Part shown: positions 22,145 through 31,728 of the stretch, in pieces | How positions within the stretch are numbered: the stretch's first letter is position 1 | Layout: every line of letters begins with the position of its first letter | Assembly: GCA_934692905.1 (NCBI GenBank) | Contig: CAKUUM010000020.1 | Location: forward strand, 1-36,789 | DNA from: an uncultured Bacteroidales bacterium | GTDB taxonomy: Bacteria > Bacteroidota > Bacteroidia > Bacteroidales > Paludibacteraceae | Direction: 5' to 3' | Length of the DNA: 36,789 bases | The notes under the pieces: generated by a model | What the model saw: the letters and a program-made list of their open reading frames with translations, nothing else | Database searches by the model: none | What the model was told of the DNA's origin: nothing | Made by a program: the position numbers and the translations under genes

Positions 22145-25100
22145 AACGACTCTCATCTTTTCTTTTCGCATTGGCGTGCGCGGCTGTGATGATGGCACAG
22201 ACCATCACGCTCAGCGTCAGCAACCAACCTATCCGCAACGTTCTGCCGCAGGTGGAGCAGTTGTCGGGCTATCATTTCTTCTACAACTCGAGCAGCCTGC
22301 ACGGGTTGGACAAAACGGTGACCCTCAACCTGAGCAATGCGCCGATAGAGCAGGCTCTGAACCAGTTGTTTGCCGGTTCGGGTATCACGTTCACGATGAT
22401 GGAGAACAAGGTCATCGCGCTGTCGAATACCCCCGAGAAGACCGCCATCGGGCGCGTGGTGACGGGTACGGTGTATGACGAGACGCATGAGCCTATCATC
22501 GGCGCGTCGGTGATGCTGAAGCACTCTACCACGGGTACTATCACCGATTTGGACGGTCAGTTTTCCATTGACAATGTGAAGACGGGACAATACCTGCAGA
22601 TTTCGTTTGTGGGCTACCAGACCTACGAACTGCGCATTGCCGACAACACCAACAACTACTCCGTCACGCTGCGCGAGAACACCAAGCAGTTGGACGAGGT
22701 GGTAGTGGTCGGCTACGGCGCGCAGAAGAAAGTGAACCTGACCGGTGCCGTGTCGGTGGTTACCGCCGACGAGGTTACGGGTCGTCCTACGCAGAACATG
22801 GCAACGGCGTTGCAGGGTGCTGACCCGTCGCTGAATATCACCATGAACTCGGGCGGTCCGTCATCGGACTATAAGATTGACATCCGTGGTGTAGCCAGTA
22901 TCAACAGCGGTGCCAAGCCGCTTATTCTGGTGGACGGTGTGGAGATGGACCTCAAACGTGTGAACTCGAATGATGTGGAGTCGGTGAGCGTGCTCAAAGA
23001 CGCTTCGGCAGCCGCCATCTACGGTGCCAAAGCCGCAGCGGGCGTAGTGCTCATCACCACCAAGACGGGTTCCGAGGGAAAGGCTCCTACCGTGACCGTG
23101 GACGCCAAGGCAGGTTGGAAGACTACCACGACATCCACCGACTTTGTGTCGCAAGGTTTCTATTCGGCATATATCAACGATATTTTCATGTACCACCACA
23201 CCGGTTACAACATGACCACCTACACCGATGCCGACTACGCCGAACTATGGATGCGCCTCGACGACACCACCGAGAGCGCAGAGCGTCCGTGGACGGTGGC
23301 ACAGACCGATGGCAGTTACAAATACTACGCCAACTTCAACTGGTACGACCACTATTTCAAGAAGAACCGCCCCATGCAGGACTACAACGTGTCCGTGACG
23401 GGCGGCAACGACAAGGTGAACTACTATGTCAGCGGTCGTTACTACAACGAGACGGGTATGCTGGCGCAGAATACCGACCGTTGGGACAACTTCTCCACGC
23501 GTGGCAAACTGAACGTGAAGATTCGCCCGTGGTTGCGCTATGGCATGAACTTCAGTTACTTCAACTCCAAATACACATGGCCCGGCACCGAGTCGGTGCG
23601 CGAGGTGTTCCGTGTGGGTACGCTCCACGCCATGCCTTTCGTGCCGTCCACCAACCCCGACGGCTCATCGGTGTATATGAACCACTATGTATATAACGGT
23701 GCAGGCACGGTGGGCGACGGCATGAATGCCTTGCTCAACTATGGCAAGCACACCAACAGTGAGAAAAACAACGAGATGGTGGTGCAAAACCGCCTGGATA
23801 TCGACCTCTACAAGAACCTCACCCTCTCCGCCGACTACTCGTTCACATGGCGCACCAAGGAGATTTCCAACCGCTCGGTGAAGGTGCCGTATTCCGAGAA
23901 GGTGGGTGTGACTTCGTACATCAACAACTTCCGCACGGTGGACAAATACAAGCAGACCATCGCGCGCTACCAGACGCATAACTACAACGTCTATCTCACA
24001 TGGAACCCCACGTGGGACGACCATCATCTCACCCTCATGGGTGGTTACAATGGCGAGTATTACCGCTACCACGCCCTCACTGCCGAACGCTACGACCTGA
24101 TGACCGAGGAACTGAGCAACTTCAACTTTGCCAAGGGCGAGGTCAATGAACTCAGCGAGACCATACAGGAGGCGGTGACCAACGGTGTCTTTGCCCGTGC
24201 CAACTACGACTACGCAGGCAAGTATCTCTTCGAGGTGTCGGTCCGTGCCGATGGCTCGTCGCGCTTTGCCAAAGGGCATCGCTGGGGCGTGTTCCCCGCA
24301 GGCAGCATGGGTTGGCGCATGAGCGAGGAACCCTTCTGGGAGGGTATCTCCGACTGGTGGAGCAACAGCAAACTGCGCGTCAGTGCCGGTCAGTTGGGCA
24401 ACCAGTTGGTGGGCTACTACGATGCCTACCAGACCATCAGCACCGACAAGTCCTTCGAGCAGTCTATCACCCTCGACGGCAAGTCTGCACTGCAATACGC
24501 CACCGAGAGTTCGCCCAACGCGGGCAACCTGACGTGGGAGAAGATGACCACCTACGATGTGGGTATTGACTGGGGCTTCTTCCGCAACCGTCTCAACTTC
24601 ACGGGCGACTTCTATGTCCGCAATACCACCGACATGCTCGTAGCCGGTCAGGGTCTGCCCTCCGTGTACGGTGCTGCGGCTCCCAAGGTCAATAGTGCCG
24701 ACATGCGCACCATCGGTTGGGAAATCGCCCTCTCGTGGCGCGACAAACAACGTCTTGGCGGCTACGATTTCGAGTATGAGATTGCAGCAGGTCTGGGCGA
24801 CTATACTTCCAAAATCACCAAGTTCGACAACCCCACCCACATCATCTCCGCAGGCTACTACGAGGGCATGACGCTGGGCGAGATATGGGGCTTCCGCTCC
24901 GGCGGACTCTTCGCCTCGGACGAAGAGGCTGCGGCTTATCCCGTGGACCAGTCGCTCATCTACGGCGACATCATCAAGGAGGCTGTGGATGGTAAGACGG
25001 GTCCGCGTGCAGGCGATGTCTATTACCTCGACCTTGATGGTGACGGTGTCATCAGCAACGGTCAGGGTACCGCCGAGGACTATGGCGACCGCGTCGTTAT

Positions 25101-25623
25101 CGGCAACAGCCTGCCCCGCTACAGTTACAATTTCCGTGTCGGCATCGAGTATTTCGGCTTCGACTTCAGCATGTTCTGGCAGGGCGTAGGTCGCCGCGAC
25201 TGGTACCCCACCAACGAGGCAACCACCTTCTGGGGACCCTATTCGCGTCCGTACCAAGGCTTGATTCCCACCAACTTCATGCAGAACGTATGGAGCGAGA
25301 CCAACCCCGATGCCTATTTCCCGCGCTACCGCGCCTACGAGGCACTCGGTTCGCAAAACTCGCTCGGTCAGCCCAACGACCGCTACCTGCAGAACATCGG
25401 CTACCTGCGTCTGAAGAACCTCACCATCGGCTACACCCTGCCGTGCTGGAAGAAGGTCTTCTCCGAGTTCCGCATCTATTTCTCGGGCGAGAACCTCTGG
25501 TACACCTCGCCGCTCAAGAAGTACTGCAACACCATCGACCCCGAGTCGGCAGCCGCGCTCAGCCAAGCCATCACCTACGGGTTCTCCAAGTCGTTCACTT
25601 TTGGCTTGACCGCCACATTCTAA
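22141..25623 (+). CDS. SusC/RagA-type TonB-dependent outer-membrane transporter with STN domain
   Basis: Outer-membrane barrel that imports oligomers delivered by SusD. The protein has 1160 residues. Signal peptide 1-19; STN signalling domain 20-95 (SNQPIRNVLPQVEQLSGYHF), which talks to FecR; carboxypeptidase-regulatory-like domain 105-178 (VTGTVYDETHEPIIGASVM, DLDGQFSI). The TonB box and SusC signature (LDEVVVVGYGAQKKVNLTGA) lie at 184-203, followed by plug and barrel ending in FTFGLTATF with the terminal aromatic. Length is within the family's upper range. It forms a cassette with SusD 15 bp downstream. Confidence 0.97.
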   Translation: MKRLSSFLFALACAAVMMAQTITLSVSNQPIRNVLPQVEQLSGYHFFYNSSSLHGLDKTVTLNLSNAPIEQALNQLFAGSGITFTMMENKVIALSNTPEKTAIGRVVTGTVYDETHEPIIGASVMLKHSTTGTITDLDGQFSIDNVKTGQYLQISFVGYQTYELRIADNTNNYSVTLRENTKQLDEVVVVGYGAQKKVNLTGAVSVVTADEVTGRPTQNMATALQGADPSLNITMNSGGPSSDYKIDIRGVASINSGAKPLILVDGVEMDLKRVNSNDVESVSVLKDASAAAIYGAKAAAGVVLITTKTGSEGKAPTVTVDAKAGWKTTTTSTDFVSQGFYSAYINDIFMYHHTGYNMTTYTDADYAELWMRLDDTTESAERPWTVAQTDGSYKYYANFNWYDHYFKKNRPMQDYNVSVTGGNDKVNYYVSGRYYNETGMLAQNTDRWDNFSTRGKLNVKIRPWLRYGMNFSYFNSKYTWPGTESVREVFRVGTLHAMPFVPSTNPDGSSVYMNHYVYNGAGTVGDGMNALLNYGKHTNSEKNNEMVVQNRLDIDLYKNLTLSADYSFTWRTKEISNRSVKVPYSEKVGVTSYINNFRTVDKYKQTIARYQTHNYNVYLTWNPTWDDHHLTLMGGYNGEYYRYHALTAERYDLMTEELSNFNFAKGEVNELSETIQEAVTNGVFARANYDYAGKYLFEVSVRADGSSRFAKGHRWGVFPAGSMGWRMSEEPFWEGISDWWSNSKLRVSAGQLGNQLVGYYDAYQTISTDKSFEQSITLDGKSALQYATESSPNAGNLTWEKMTTYDVGIDWGFFRNRLNFTGDFYVRNTTDMLVAGQGLPSVYGAAAPKVNSADMRTIGWEIALSWRDKQRLGGYDFEYEIAAGLGDYTSKITKFDNPTHIISAGYYEGMTLGEIWGFRSGGLFASDEEAAAYPVDQSLIYGDIIKEAVDGKTGPRAGDVYYLDLDGDGVISNGQGTAEDYGDRVVIGNSLPRYSYNFRVGIEYFGFDFSMFWQGVGRRDWYPTNEATTFWGPYSRPYQGLIPTNFMQNVWSETNPDAYFPRYRAYEALGSQNSLGQPNDRYLQNIGYLRLKNLTIGYTLPCWKKVFSEFRIYFSGENLWYTSPLKKYCNTIDPESAAALSQAITYGFSKSFTFGLTATF

Positions 25624-25638
25624 TAGGAGGACAGCACA

Positions 25639-27396
25639 ATGAAAAAATCGATATTATTCTTCCTGACCGCCACGCTCGCGCTATGCACGGCGTGCAATAT
25701 GGACAAGTATCCGCAGGATAAACTGTCCCCCGAAACCTACTTCTCGTCGGAGCAGGAGTTGCAACTCTACACCAACTACTTCTACTCGCTCATGCCTTCG
25801 GGCAGCGAACTCTACGGCGAGGAGGGCGACCATTTCGTGGCTCCCGTGCCCAGTCGTGATGTACAGGGCACGCGCCTCATACCGTCTTCCGACAGCAAGT
25901 GGGACTGGAGCATGCTCCGCAAAATCAACTTCTACCTCGAGCATTCGTCCAACTGCACCGACGAGTCCGCCCGCGCCCACTACGATGGCGTAGCGTACTT
26001 CTTCCGTGCGTACTTCTACTTCCTCAAGGTGCGCAACTACGGCGATGTGCCTTGGTACGACCAAGTCATCGCTTCCAGCGACTCGGCGTTGCTCAACAAG
26101 CCCCGCGACTCGCGTGCCGTGGTGGTGGAGCATATCCTCAGCGACCTCGATGCCGCTATCAGCGAGTTGCCCGATGCCCACACGCCCTACGAGGTCAACA
26201 AGTGGACAGCCCTCGCTCTCAAGTCGCGCGTTTGCCTTTTCGAAGGCACTTTCCGCAAGTACCACGACGGCGATGTCTTCAACCCCGACCATCTGCCGTG
26301 GCAGTCGCTCCTCGAGCAGTGTGCCGATGCCTCCCTCACCCTCATCAACGAGGGCGGCTATTCGCTTTGCACCCAAGGCGCGGAGCCCTATCGGGACCTC
26401 TTTGCGTCCCTCGAGGCGAACCCCGACGAGTACATCTGGGCACGCCGCTACAGCAACGACCTCAACATCAAGAACAACGCCAATGCCTGGTCTGTAGCCC
26501 GCACCACGGGCTTCACCAAGCGTTTCGTGGATATGTACCTCATGACGGACGGCACGCGCTTCACCGACATCGCAGGGCACGACACCCTCACCTACATCGA
26601 CGAGTGCCGCAACCGTGACCCGCGTATGGCGCAGACCGTCCACACCCCGGGCTATATTCAGAAGGGTGCCACCAAGACCGCTGCCGTGGACCTCAAGCAG
26701 ACCTTCACGGGCTACAAGTACATCAAGTACGTGATGGAGAGCACCTACAACACGTGGGACGGCTCGCTCGTCTGCCTGCCCATCTTCCGTTTGGGCGAGG
26801 TCTATCTCAACTACGCCGAAGCCAAAGCCGAACTCGGCACGCTCACCCAGGCGGACCTCGACGCATCCGTCAACATCCTCCGCGACCGTGTCTCCATGCC
26901 GCACCTCGACCTCGCGGCTGCCAACGCCAACCCCGATGCCTACATGGAGTCGTGCTACCCCAATGTGGACAAGGGTGCCAACAAGGGCGTCATCCTCGAG
27001 ATACGCCGCGAGCGCATGGTTGAGACACCTCTCGAAGGGCTCCATTTCTGGGACATTATGCGTTGGCGCGAGGGCAAAGCCTTCACCAGACCGCTCCTTG
27101 GCATGTACTTCCCCCGCCCGGGCAAGTACGACCTCACGGGCGACGGCAAGGCGAATGTCCTGCTCAATGCCCCTGGTCAGTCGGCGAGTGGCGGTATCGG
27201 TGTCACCAAACTCACTATCGGCACCGATGTCATTCTCACGGGCGAGACGAGCGGCAACATGCAGGCGTTCTCCGAACTCTCCTTCACTTTCGACGAGGGC
27301 AAGGACTACCTCTATCCCATTCCCACCAACGAGCGCACCCTCACCAACGGCACACTCGCCCAGAATCCGGGTTGGAAAGACGGCTTGAACTTCTAA
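25639..27396 (+). CDS. SusD/RagB-type outer-membrane lipoprotein
   Basis: Surface lid of the SusC transporter that binds the glycan. The protein has 585 residues with lipobox LALCTAC and Cys19. The SusD N-terminal pattern YPQDKLSPETYFSSEQELQL is clear. The TPR-like core includes HYDGVAYFFRAYFYFLKVRN and YGDVPWYDQVI. Near the end, the conserved EIRRERMVETPLEGLHFWDI and MRWREGKAF are present. A terminal segment (NERTLTNGTLAQNPGW) completes the fold. It follows SusC by 15 bp. Confidence 0.97.
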   Translation: MKKSILFFLTATLALCTACNMDKYPQDKLSPETYFSSEQELQLYTNYFYSLMPSGSELYGEEGDHFVAPVPSRDVQGTRLIPSSDSKWDWSMLRKINFYLEHSSNCTDESARAHYDGVAYFFRAYFYFLKVRNYGDVPWYDQVIASSDSALLNKPRDSRAVVVEHILSDLDAAISELPDAHTPYEVNKWTALALKSRVCLFEGTFRKYHDGDVFNPDHLPWQSLLEQCADASLTLINEGGYSLCTQGAEPYRDLFASLEANPDEYIWARRYSNDLNIKNNANAWSVARTTGFTKRFVDMYLMTDGTRFTDIAGHDTLTYIDECRNRDPRMAQTVHTPGYIQKGATKTAAVDLKQTFTGYKYIKYVMESTYNTWDGSLVCLPIFRLGEVYLNYAEAKAELGTLTQADLDASVNILRDRVSMPHLDLAAANANPDAYMESCYPNVDKGANKGVILEIRRERMVETPLEGLHFWDIMRWREGKAFTRPLLGMYFPRPGKYDLTGDGKANVLLNAPGQSASGGIGVTKLTIGTDVILTGETSGNMQAFSELSFTFDEGKDYLYPIPTNERTLTNGTLAQNPGWKDGLNF

Positions 27397-27436
27397 TAAC
27401 AAACAATAACTCATAACAACTTCAAATTTTATGCTT

Positions 27437-29008
27437 ATGAAAAAGTCTTTATTCACAGTGCTGGCTATGGCACTCACCCTCAGCCTCAACGCTGAGCAGT
27501 ACTTCTTCTCGCCCGAAGGCGCAGGCGAGGCAGATGGTTCGTCGTGGGAGAACGCTGCCGCAGGCGAATACCTCGGCACCACCGTTGCCAATGCCGATCC
27601 GGGCACCGAGTTCTACCTCATGGAGGGTGCCTACCTGCCCGACAATACCACCAACATGTGGTACATCCCGCAGGGCATCACCATTCGCGGTGGCTATCCT
27701 GCTACTGCCACTGGCACCGACACCAACATCGACTACACCACCGCAGGCACGTCTGTCTTCTCCGCTGACCTCGACGGCGATGGCAAGGGCGACAACACTT
27801 CCTACGCCTTTGTCTATATGGGTATCAAAGACCAGCAGAGCAAGAAGGACGAGCAGTTCTACAAGGACACCGAACTCTCCTCTATCTGGGGCATCACTTT
27901 CCGCGACGGTGCCCGCACCGATGGCAAGTACTGGGGCAACATGGTGTTCCTCAAGCACGTCAAGGCTGACTTCCACTTCTGCCAGTTTATCAACAATGTT
28001 TGCGTAGATGCTGACAAGTCAATCAACAATGCCGCTCTCGTGGCTTGGGGCTGCCAACTCCGTATGTTCGATTGCATCTTCCGCGACAACCAATCGTCCA
28101 ACTCGGGTGCTGCTTTCCTGACCCGTGCACGCAATTCCGACTCCCAGAATAAAGACGCTGCCAACAACGGCGTAGCCCTCTTCGAGCGTTGCGAGTTCAC
28201 CGACAACATCTGCCCGGGTACCTACGGCGGAGGTGCTGCGATTGCTGACAATGCAGGTACCACCTACTTCGTCAACTGCACCATGTCAGGTGCCTATTGC
28301 ACGAAAGCCGGTGGTGCATTCCGCAACTCGACCAACGATGTAGCCTTCTTCATCAACAACACTTTTGTCAACAACTGGACCACACAGGAGACCAACTCCG
28401 CAGGCGACGGACTCTCATCGGGTACGGGTAGCACCTGCTACTTCGCCAACAATGTCTTCGTGAACCCTGCTGAGCGTGACAAGTTCGATGCTGCCAACCA
28501 CGCAGTTGTCTTCCTTCAGGAGGCTTCCACCAAAGCACTCTCTGCAGGCTACAATGTATTCGGTTCGCTCTTCGACAATGGCAAAAACACCTTCGCTGCT
28601 ACGGACCGTCAGTCGGTTCTCGACAACATCTACACGCAGGAGAAGGTCTTCGGCACCAACACCCTCACCGACAACGGCGGATTCAACAAGACCATCGCAC
28701 CTTCGCTCGACATCACGGGCATGACCCTCGCCGACCTGCAAACCGCTATTGCTGCATGGCCTATCGAGGACGCTGTGAAAGAGGTGATGGACATCACCCT
28801 CGACCAACGCGGCTACACCCGTGCAGCCACCACCATGAGCGGTGCACTCGACAGCAACGGCACCAAGCCCTCTACGGGCATCAGCAACGTGGTCGCTCCT
28901 GTTGCCGACAACACTATCTACACCATCCTCGGACAACCTATGGGCACCGACCTCAACACCCTGCCCGCGGGTATGTACATCCAAGGTGGCAAGAAGTTTA
29001 TCAAGTAA
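27437..29008 (+). CDS. Exported beta-helix protein with short T9SS-like tail
   Basis: Protein of 523 residues from MKKSLFTVLAMALTLSLNA; an ATG two codons earlier (27431) is the alternative. The mature part starts QYFFSPEGAGEADGSSWENA, as in choice-of-anchor/right-handed beta-helix proteins. It continues with parallel strand rungs (CQLRMFDCIFRDNQSSN, NGVALFERCEFTDNICPG). The tail IYTILGQPMGTDLNTLPAGM plus YIQGGKKFIK resembles a T9SS sorting domain. It is last in the sigma-SusCD unit, in the slot normally taken by a surface glycan-binding protein. Confidence 0.8.
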   Translation: MKKSLFTVLAMALTLSLNAEQYFFSPEGAGEADGSSWENAAAGEYLGTTVANADPGTEFYLMEGAYLPDNTTNMWYIPQGITIRGGYPATATGTDTNIDYTTAGTSVFSADLDGDGKGDNTSYAFVYMGIKDQQSKKDEQFYKDTELSSIWGITFRDGARTDGKYWGNMVFLKHVKADFHFCQFINNVCVDADKSINNAALVAWGCQLRMFDCIFRDNQSSNSGAAFLTRARNSDSQNKDAANNGVALFERCEFTDNICPGTYGGGAAIADNAGTTYFVNCTMSGAYCTKAGGAFRNSTNDVAFFINNTFVNNWTTQETNSAGDGLSSGTGSTCYFANNVFVNPAERDKFDAANHAVVFLQEASTKALSAGYNVFGSLFDNGKNTFAATDRQSVLDNIYTQEKVFGTNTLTDNGGFNKTIAPSLDITGMTLADLQTAIAAWPIEDAVKEVMDITLDQRGYTRAATTMSGALDSNGTKPSTGISNVVAPVADNTIYTILGQPMGTDLNTLPAGMYIQGGKKFIK

Positions 29009-29026
29009 TAATTTTGTCATCCTTTC

Positions 29027-29065
29027 GCAGAGGCTGCATAGCCCCGCTGTGCAGCCTCTGCTTTT
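29027..29065 (+). terminator. Strong terminator closing the SusCD unit
   Basis: GCAGAGGCTGCA (29027-29038), 11-base loop, TGCAGCCTCTGC (29050-29061), then TTTT. Twelve perfect pairs. Confidence 0.93.
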
Positions 29066-29106
29066 ATCCCTTCAGTAACTATATAGGCTTATCCCCAAGG
29101 TGTTTT

Positions 29107-29282
29107 AATGGGTTTTTAATAGGCTTTAATGGAGTAAAAAGGACCCTTTGGTGGATTAACGGTTAATTAACGGCAATTAACGGAGAACGGCTTCGATATA
29201 TTATCGTTTGTTAATCGGTTCAAACAGCAAGGGATAAGCAACCCATACGCAAGGGATACGCTATGGATAGAAACCCCTTATA
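29107..29282 (+). repeat. Drifting 11-bp array filling the gap before the phosphodiesterase-glucosidase unit
   Basis: Read in 11-bp steps: aatgggttttt, aataggcttta, atggagtaaaa, aggaccctttg, gtggattaacg, gttaattaacg, gcaattaacgg, agaacggcttc, gatatattatc, gtttgttaatc, ggttcaaacag, caagggataag, caacccatacg, caagggatacg, ctatggataga, aaccccttata. The right half repeats the series at 13585-13639. The 316-bp gap holds the terminator and this array but no recognisable consensus promoter. Confidence 0.82.
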
Positions 29283-29324
29283 TGAGAATTTGTTGTGATT
29301 TATTAATACTCACATTATACGTTT

Positions 29325-31727
29325 ATGAACCGTCTTTTTGTCTTTCTTACATGTCTCATCTGCGCCTTGCCGATGGCTGCCGCAGACAACGGCGTACATC
29401 GCTTTGCCACGTTCAATATCCGCTATTGCAATCCCAACAACGGTGACACCGGCGACAAACTATGGGCGAACCGCCGTCAGTACGTCACGCGTATCGTCAC
29501 CGACTACGATTTCGATGTCGTCGGCTTCGAGGAAGTGGTGGGTAACAACCGTGACTCGCAGACGGGCAAATCCCAACTGCAAGACCTCGTGGACCTCCTC
29601 CCTGACTACGACCATCACCAGTTCGAGCGTTCAGGCACCTCCTACGAATACAACACGGTCTTCTTCAAGCGCAGTCGCTATACCCTCCTCGACAAGGGCG
29701 GTTTCTATGTCAATGAGCACCCCTCCACACCGGGCAAGGGTTGGGATTATTCCGACCACGAGAACCTGCCCCGTTGCGTAGCGTGGGTGCATCTTCGCGA
29801 CAACGCTTCGGGTCAGGACTTCTATTTTGCCACAGCCCACACCAGTTACGGACCCATCCCGTCGGGCATTCACGGCGCACAAGTCATCAGTTCGCAGTTG
29901 CACGCTATCGCAGGGCAGACGCCCATTGTGCTTGTGGGTGACTTCAATATGGTGCGCACATCCCATGAGGAGGCGTATCGCGGCTATGCCTCTGTCTTCT
30001 ACGATGCCGCTCTCCAAGTAAATACTACCTGTCGCCCCAAGGGCAACATCACGCACACCGCGTCCAACTGGTACCCTGCTACCAGCCAGAACTGCCAAGG
30101 CAGCGAGTTCGACTACATCTTCTACGACCACATGACGCCGCTGTCCCGCGAAATCATCACCGAAGACTACAACCGCAGCATCACGCCCTCCGACCATTTC
30201 CCGCTCGTTGTCTCCTTCAAGTTGGGCAATGCAGACCACCCGACCTGCTTCTATGCGTCCAACCCTGATGAACTCGCCACGGCACTCGCTTCCGCCACCA
30301 TGCTCGACACCATCTGTCTGGCTGCGGGCGACTACACGCTGTCCGAGACCATCGTTCCCCAAGCCTCGCTCACTATCATCGGCGGCTGGAATGCCGACTT
30401 CTCCGACATCATCGGCGAATCTACACTTCACCTCGCCACAGCAGGGCAGGTGTTCTCCATACCCCACTACTATTCCCTGATGCTCCAAAATATCACCCTC
30501 CGCGACGGCAAGACCACCCTTCAGCAAGGCGGTGGCTTGATTTACAGCCACGGCAACCTGCTTTCGCTCAGCCGTTGCCGTTTCCTCAACGCATATTCCG
30601 CCACTATGGGCGGGGCCGTCTGCGCTACCACCCACAGCCTGTCCCTCAACGATTGTTTTTTCTCATGCGACACCGCTAAACAGACGGGTGGGGCGGTGTA
30701 CGCCACGTGCCAAGCCACTCTCACAGTCCACGACTGCCAATTCCGCAACAATGCCGCTGCTGACGGTGCGGCACTCTTTACCAATGCCTACCGCACCGCG
30801 GATATTCAGTGCTCTTCGTTCATAGGCAACACGGGCGAGAAGTACGGGGCTATACACTTCTTCCCTTACGAGTACGCCCTCTCGGCGAATATCCTCAACT
30901 GCTCTTTCCTCAACAATACTCTCAACGCCAGGAAAGGGCTTGCCACCGTCACCAAACTCTATGGCGGCACGGCGGTGTATGCCAAGATGAACGCTTCGGA
31001 CCAGGTCTTCAACATCGGGCATTGCACTTTCCTCGGCAACCGTACCTGTTTCGCAGGCACCGCGGCGAACTTCACTGGCACCACCCTGCAGGTGGAGAAC
31101 GGCAAAGCCTGCATGATGAACTGCCTGCTCTTGGCGAACACACTCGAAATAGCAGGTGCCGAACCCATATACTCCGACTATGCCGTAGCCGAGAGTACCA
31201 ACCTCTGGCGCGATACCTACAATCTGCACTCGGCTTCCGCCGATATTCCCAATTGGCAGTCCACCCTCACCCAATCCATTGCAGGCTCTTTCAGCGGCAA
31301 GGTCTTCACCGCCACCGTACTCTCCGACGGAACCTACCAAATCCTTGACCCTGTCTTGGCGGGCTACAACCTGTGCTGTCTGCCCACCATACAACGCCTG
31401 TGTGAATCGGCTTTCGGGTTCGACCTCAATGGCGACGGCACCGTCACGGGCTACCTCACCTACGACCAACTGCGCCATACACGGGCTATCAAATCCTGTA
31501 TCGGTGCCGTTGAGCATTCCCAACAATCCACGGACGTCATCGCACCCGAGCAGTCCGCAGACCTCCGCCTCATCGGCGAGCATACCTACCTCCTACCCGC
31601 TACGGACCATATCATTGTCTTCAATGCGGCAGGCGCATGTCTCTGGTCGGGCAGCGGCAACACCATCAATCTCTCTGCCTATCCCCAAGGCATCTATTTC
31701 GTAAACAATCACAAGGTAATACGCTGA
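29325..31727 (+). CDS. Exported endonuclease/exonuclease/phosphatase-fold enzyme fused to a beta-helix with T9SS-like tail
   Basis: Protein of 800 residues. Signal peptide 1-20. An EEP-fold domain (about 25-300) keeps all catalytic positions: Asn31 (FATFNIRYC), Glu69/70, His172 (FATAHTS), Asp206 and Asn208 (VLVGDFNMV), Asp264, and Asp290-His291 (TPSDHFPLV). A right-handed beta-helix (about 310-700, with LQQGGGLIYSHGN and CATTHSLSLNDCFFSCD) follows, then a sorting-domain-like tail (IVFNAAGACLWSGSG to NNHKVIR). EEP enzymes cleave phosphoesters in nucleic acids, sphingomyelin or phosphoinositides. The substrate here is unknown; context favours a phosphodiester in a glycan. First gene of the second unit. 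Confidence 0.85.
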   Translation: MNRLFVFLTCLICALPMAAADNGVHRFATFNIRYCNPNNGDTGDKLWANRRQYVTRIVTDYDFDVVGFEEVVGNNRDSQTGKSQLQDLVDLLPDYDHHQFERSGTSYEYNTVFFKRSRYTLLDKGGFYVNEHPSTPGKGWDYSDHENLPRCVAWVHLRDNASGQDFYFATAHTSYGPIPSGIHGAQVISSQLHAIAGQTPIVLVGDFNMVRTSHEEAYRGYASVFYDAALQVNTTCRPKGNITHTASNWYPATSQNCQGSEFDYIFYDHMTPLSREIITEDYNRSITPSDHFPLVVSFKLGNADHPTCFYASNPDELATALASATMLDTICLAAGDYTLSETIVPQASLTIIGGWNADFSDIIGESTLHLATAGQVFSIPHYYSLMLQNITLRDGKTTLQQGGGLIYSHGNLLSLSRCRFLNAYSATMGGAVCATTHSLSLNDCFFSCDTAKQTGGAVYATCQATLTVHDCQFRNNAAADGAALFTNAYRTADIQCSSFIGNTGEKYGAIHFFPYEYALSANILNCSFLNNTLNARKGLATVTKLYGGTAVYAKMNASDQVFNIGHCTFLGNRTCFAGTAANFTGTTLQVENGKACMMNCLLLANTLEIAGAEPIYSDYAVAESTNLWRDTYNLHSASADIPNWQSTLTQSIAGSFSGKVFTATVLSDGTYQILDPVLAGYNLCCLPTIQRLCESAFGFDLNGDGTVTGYLTYDQLRHTRAIKSCIGAVEHSQQSTDVIAPEQSADLRLIGEHTYLLPATDHIIVFNAAGACLWSGSGNTINLSAYPQGIYFVNNHKVIR

Positions 31728-31728
31728 T

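Noticed and set aside
25681..27606. 641-residue antisense frame over SusD, and a 633-residue one over SusC (23665-25566)
   Set aside because: Both are shadows of well-supported SusD and SusC genes, without promoter, domains or sensible composition.
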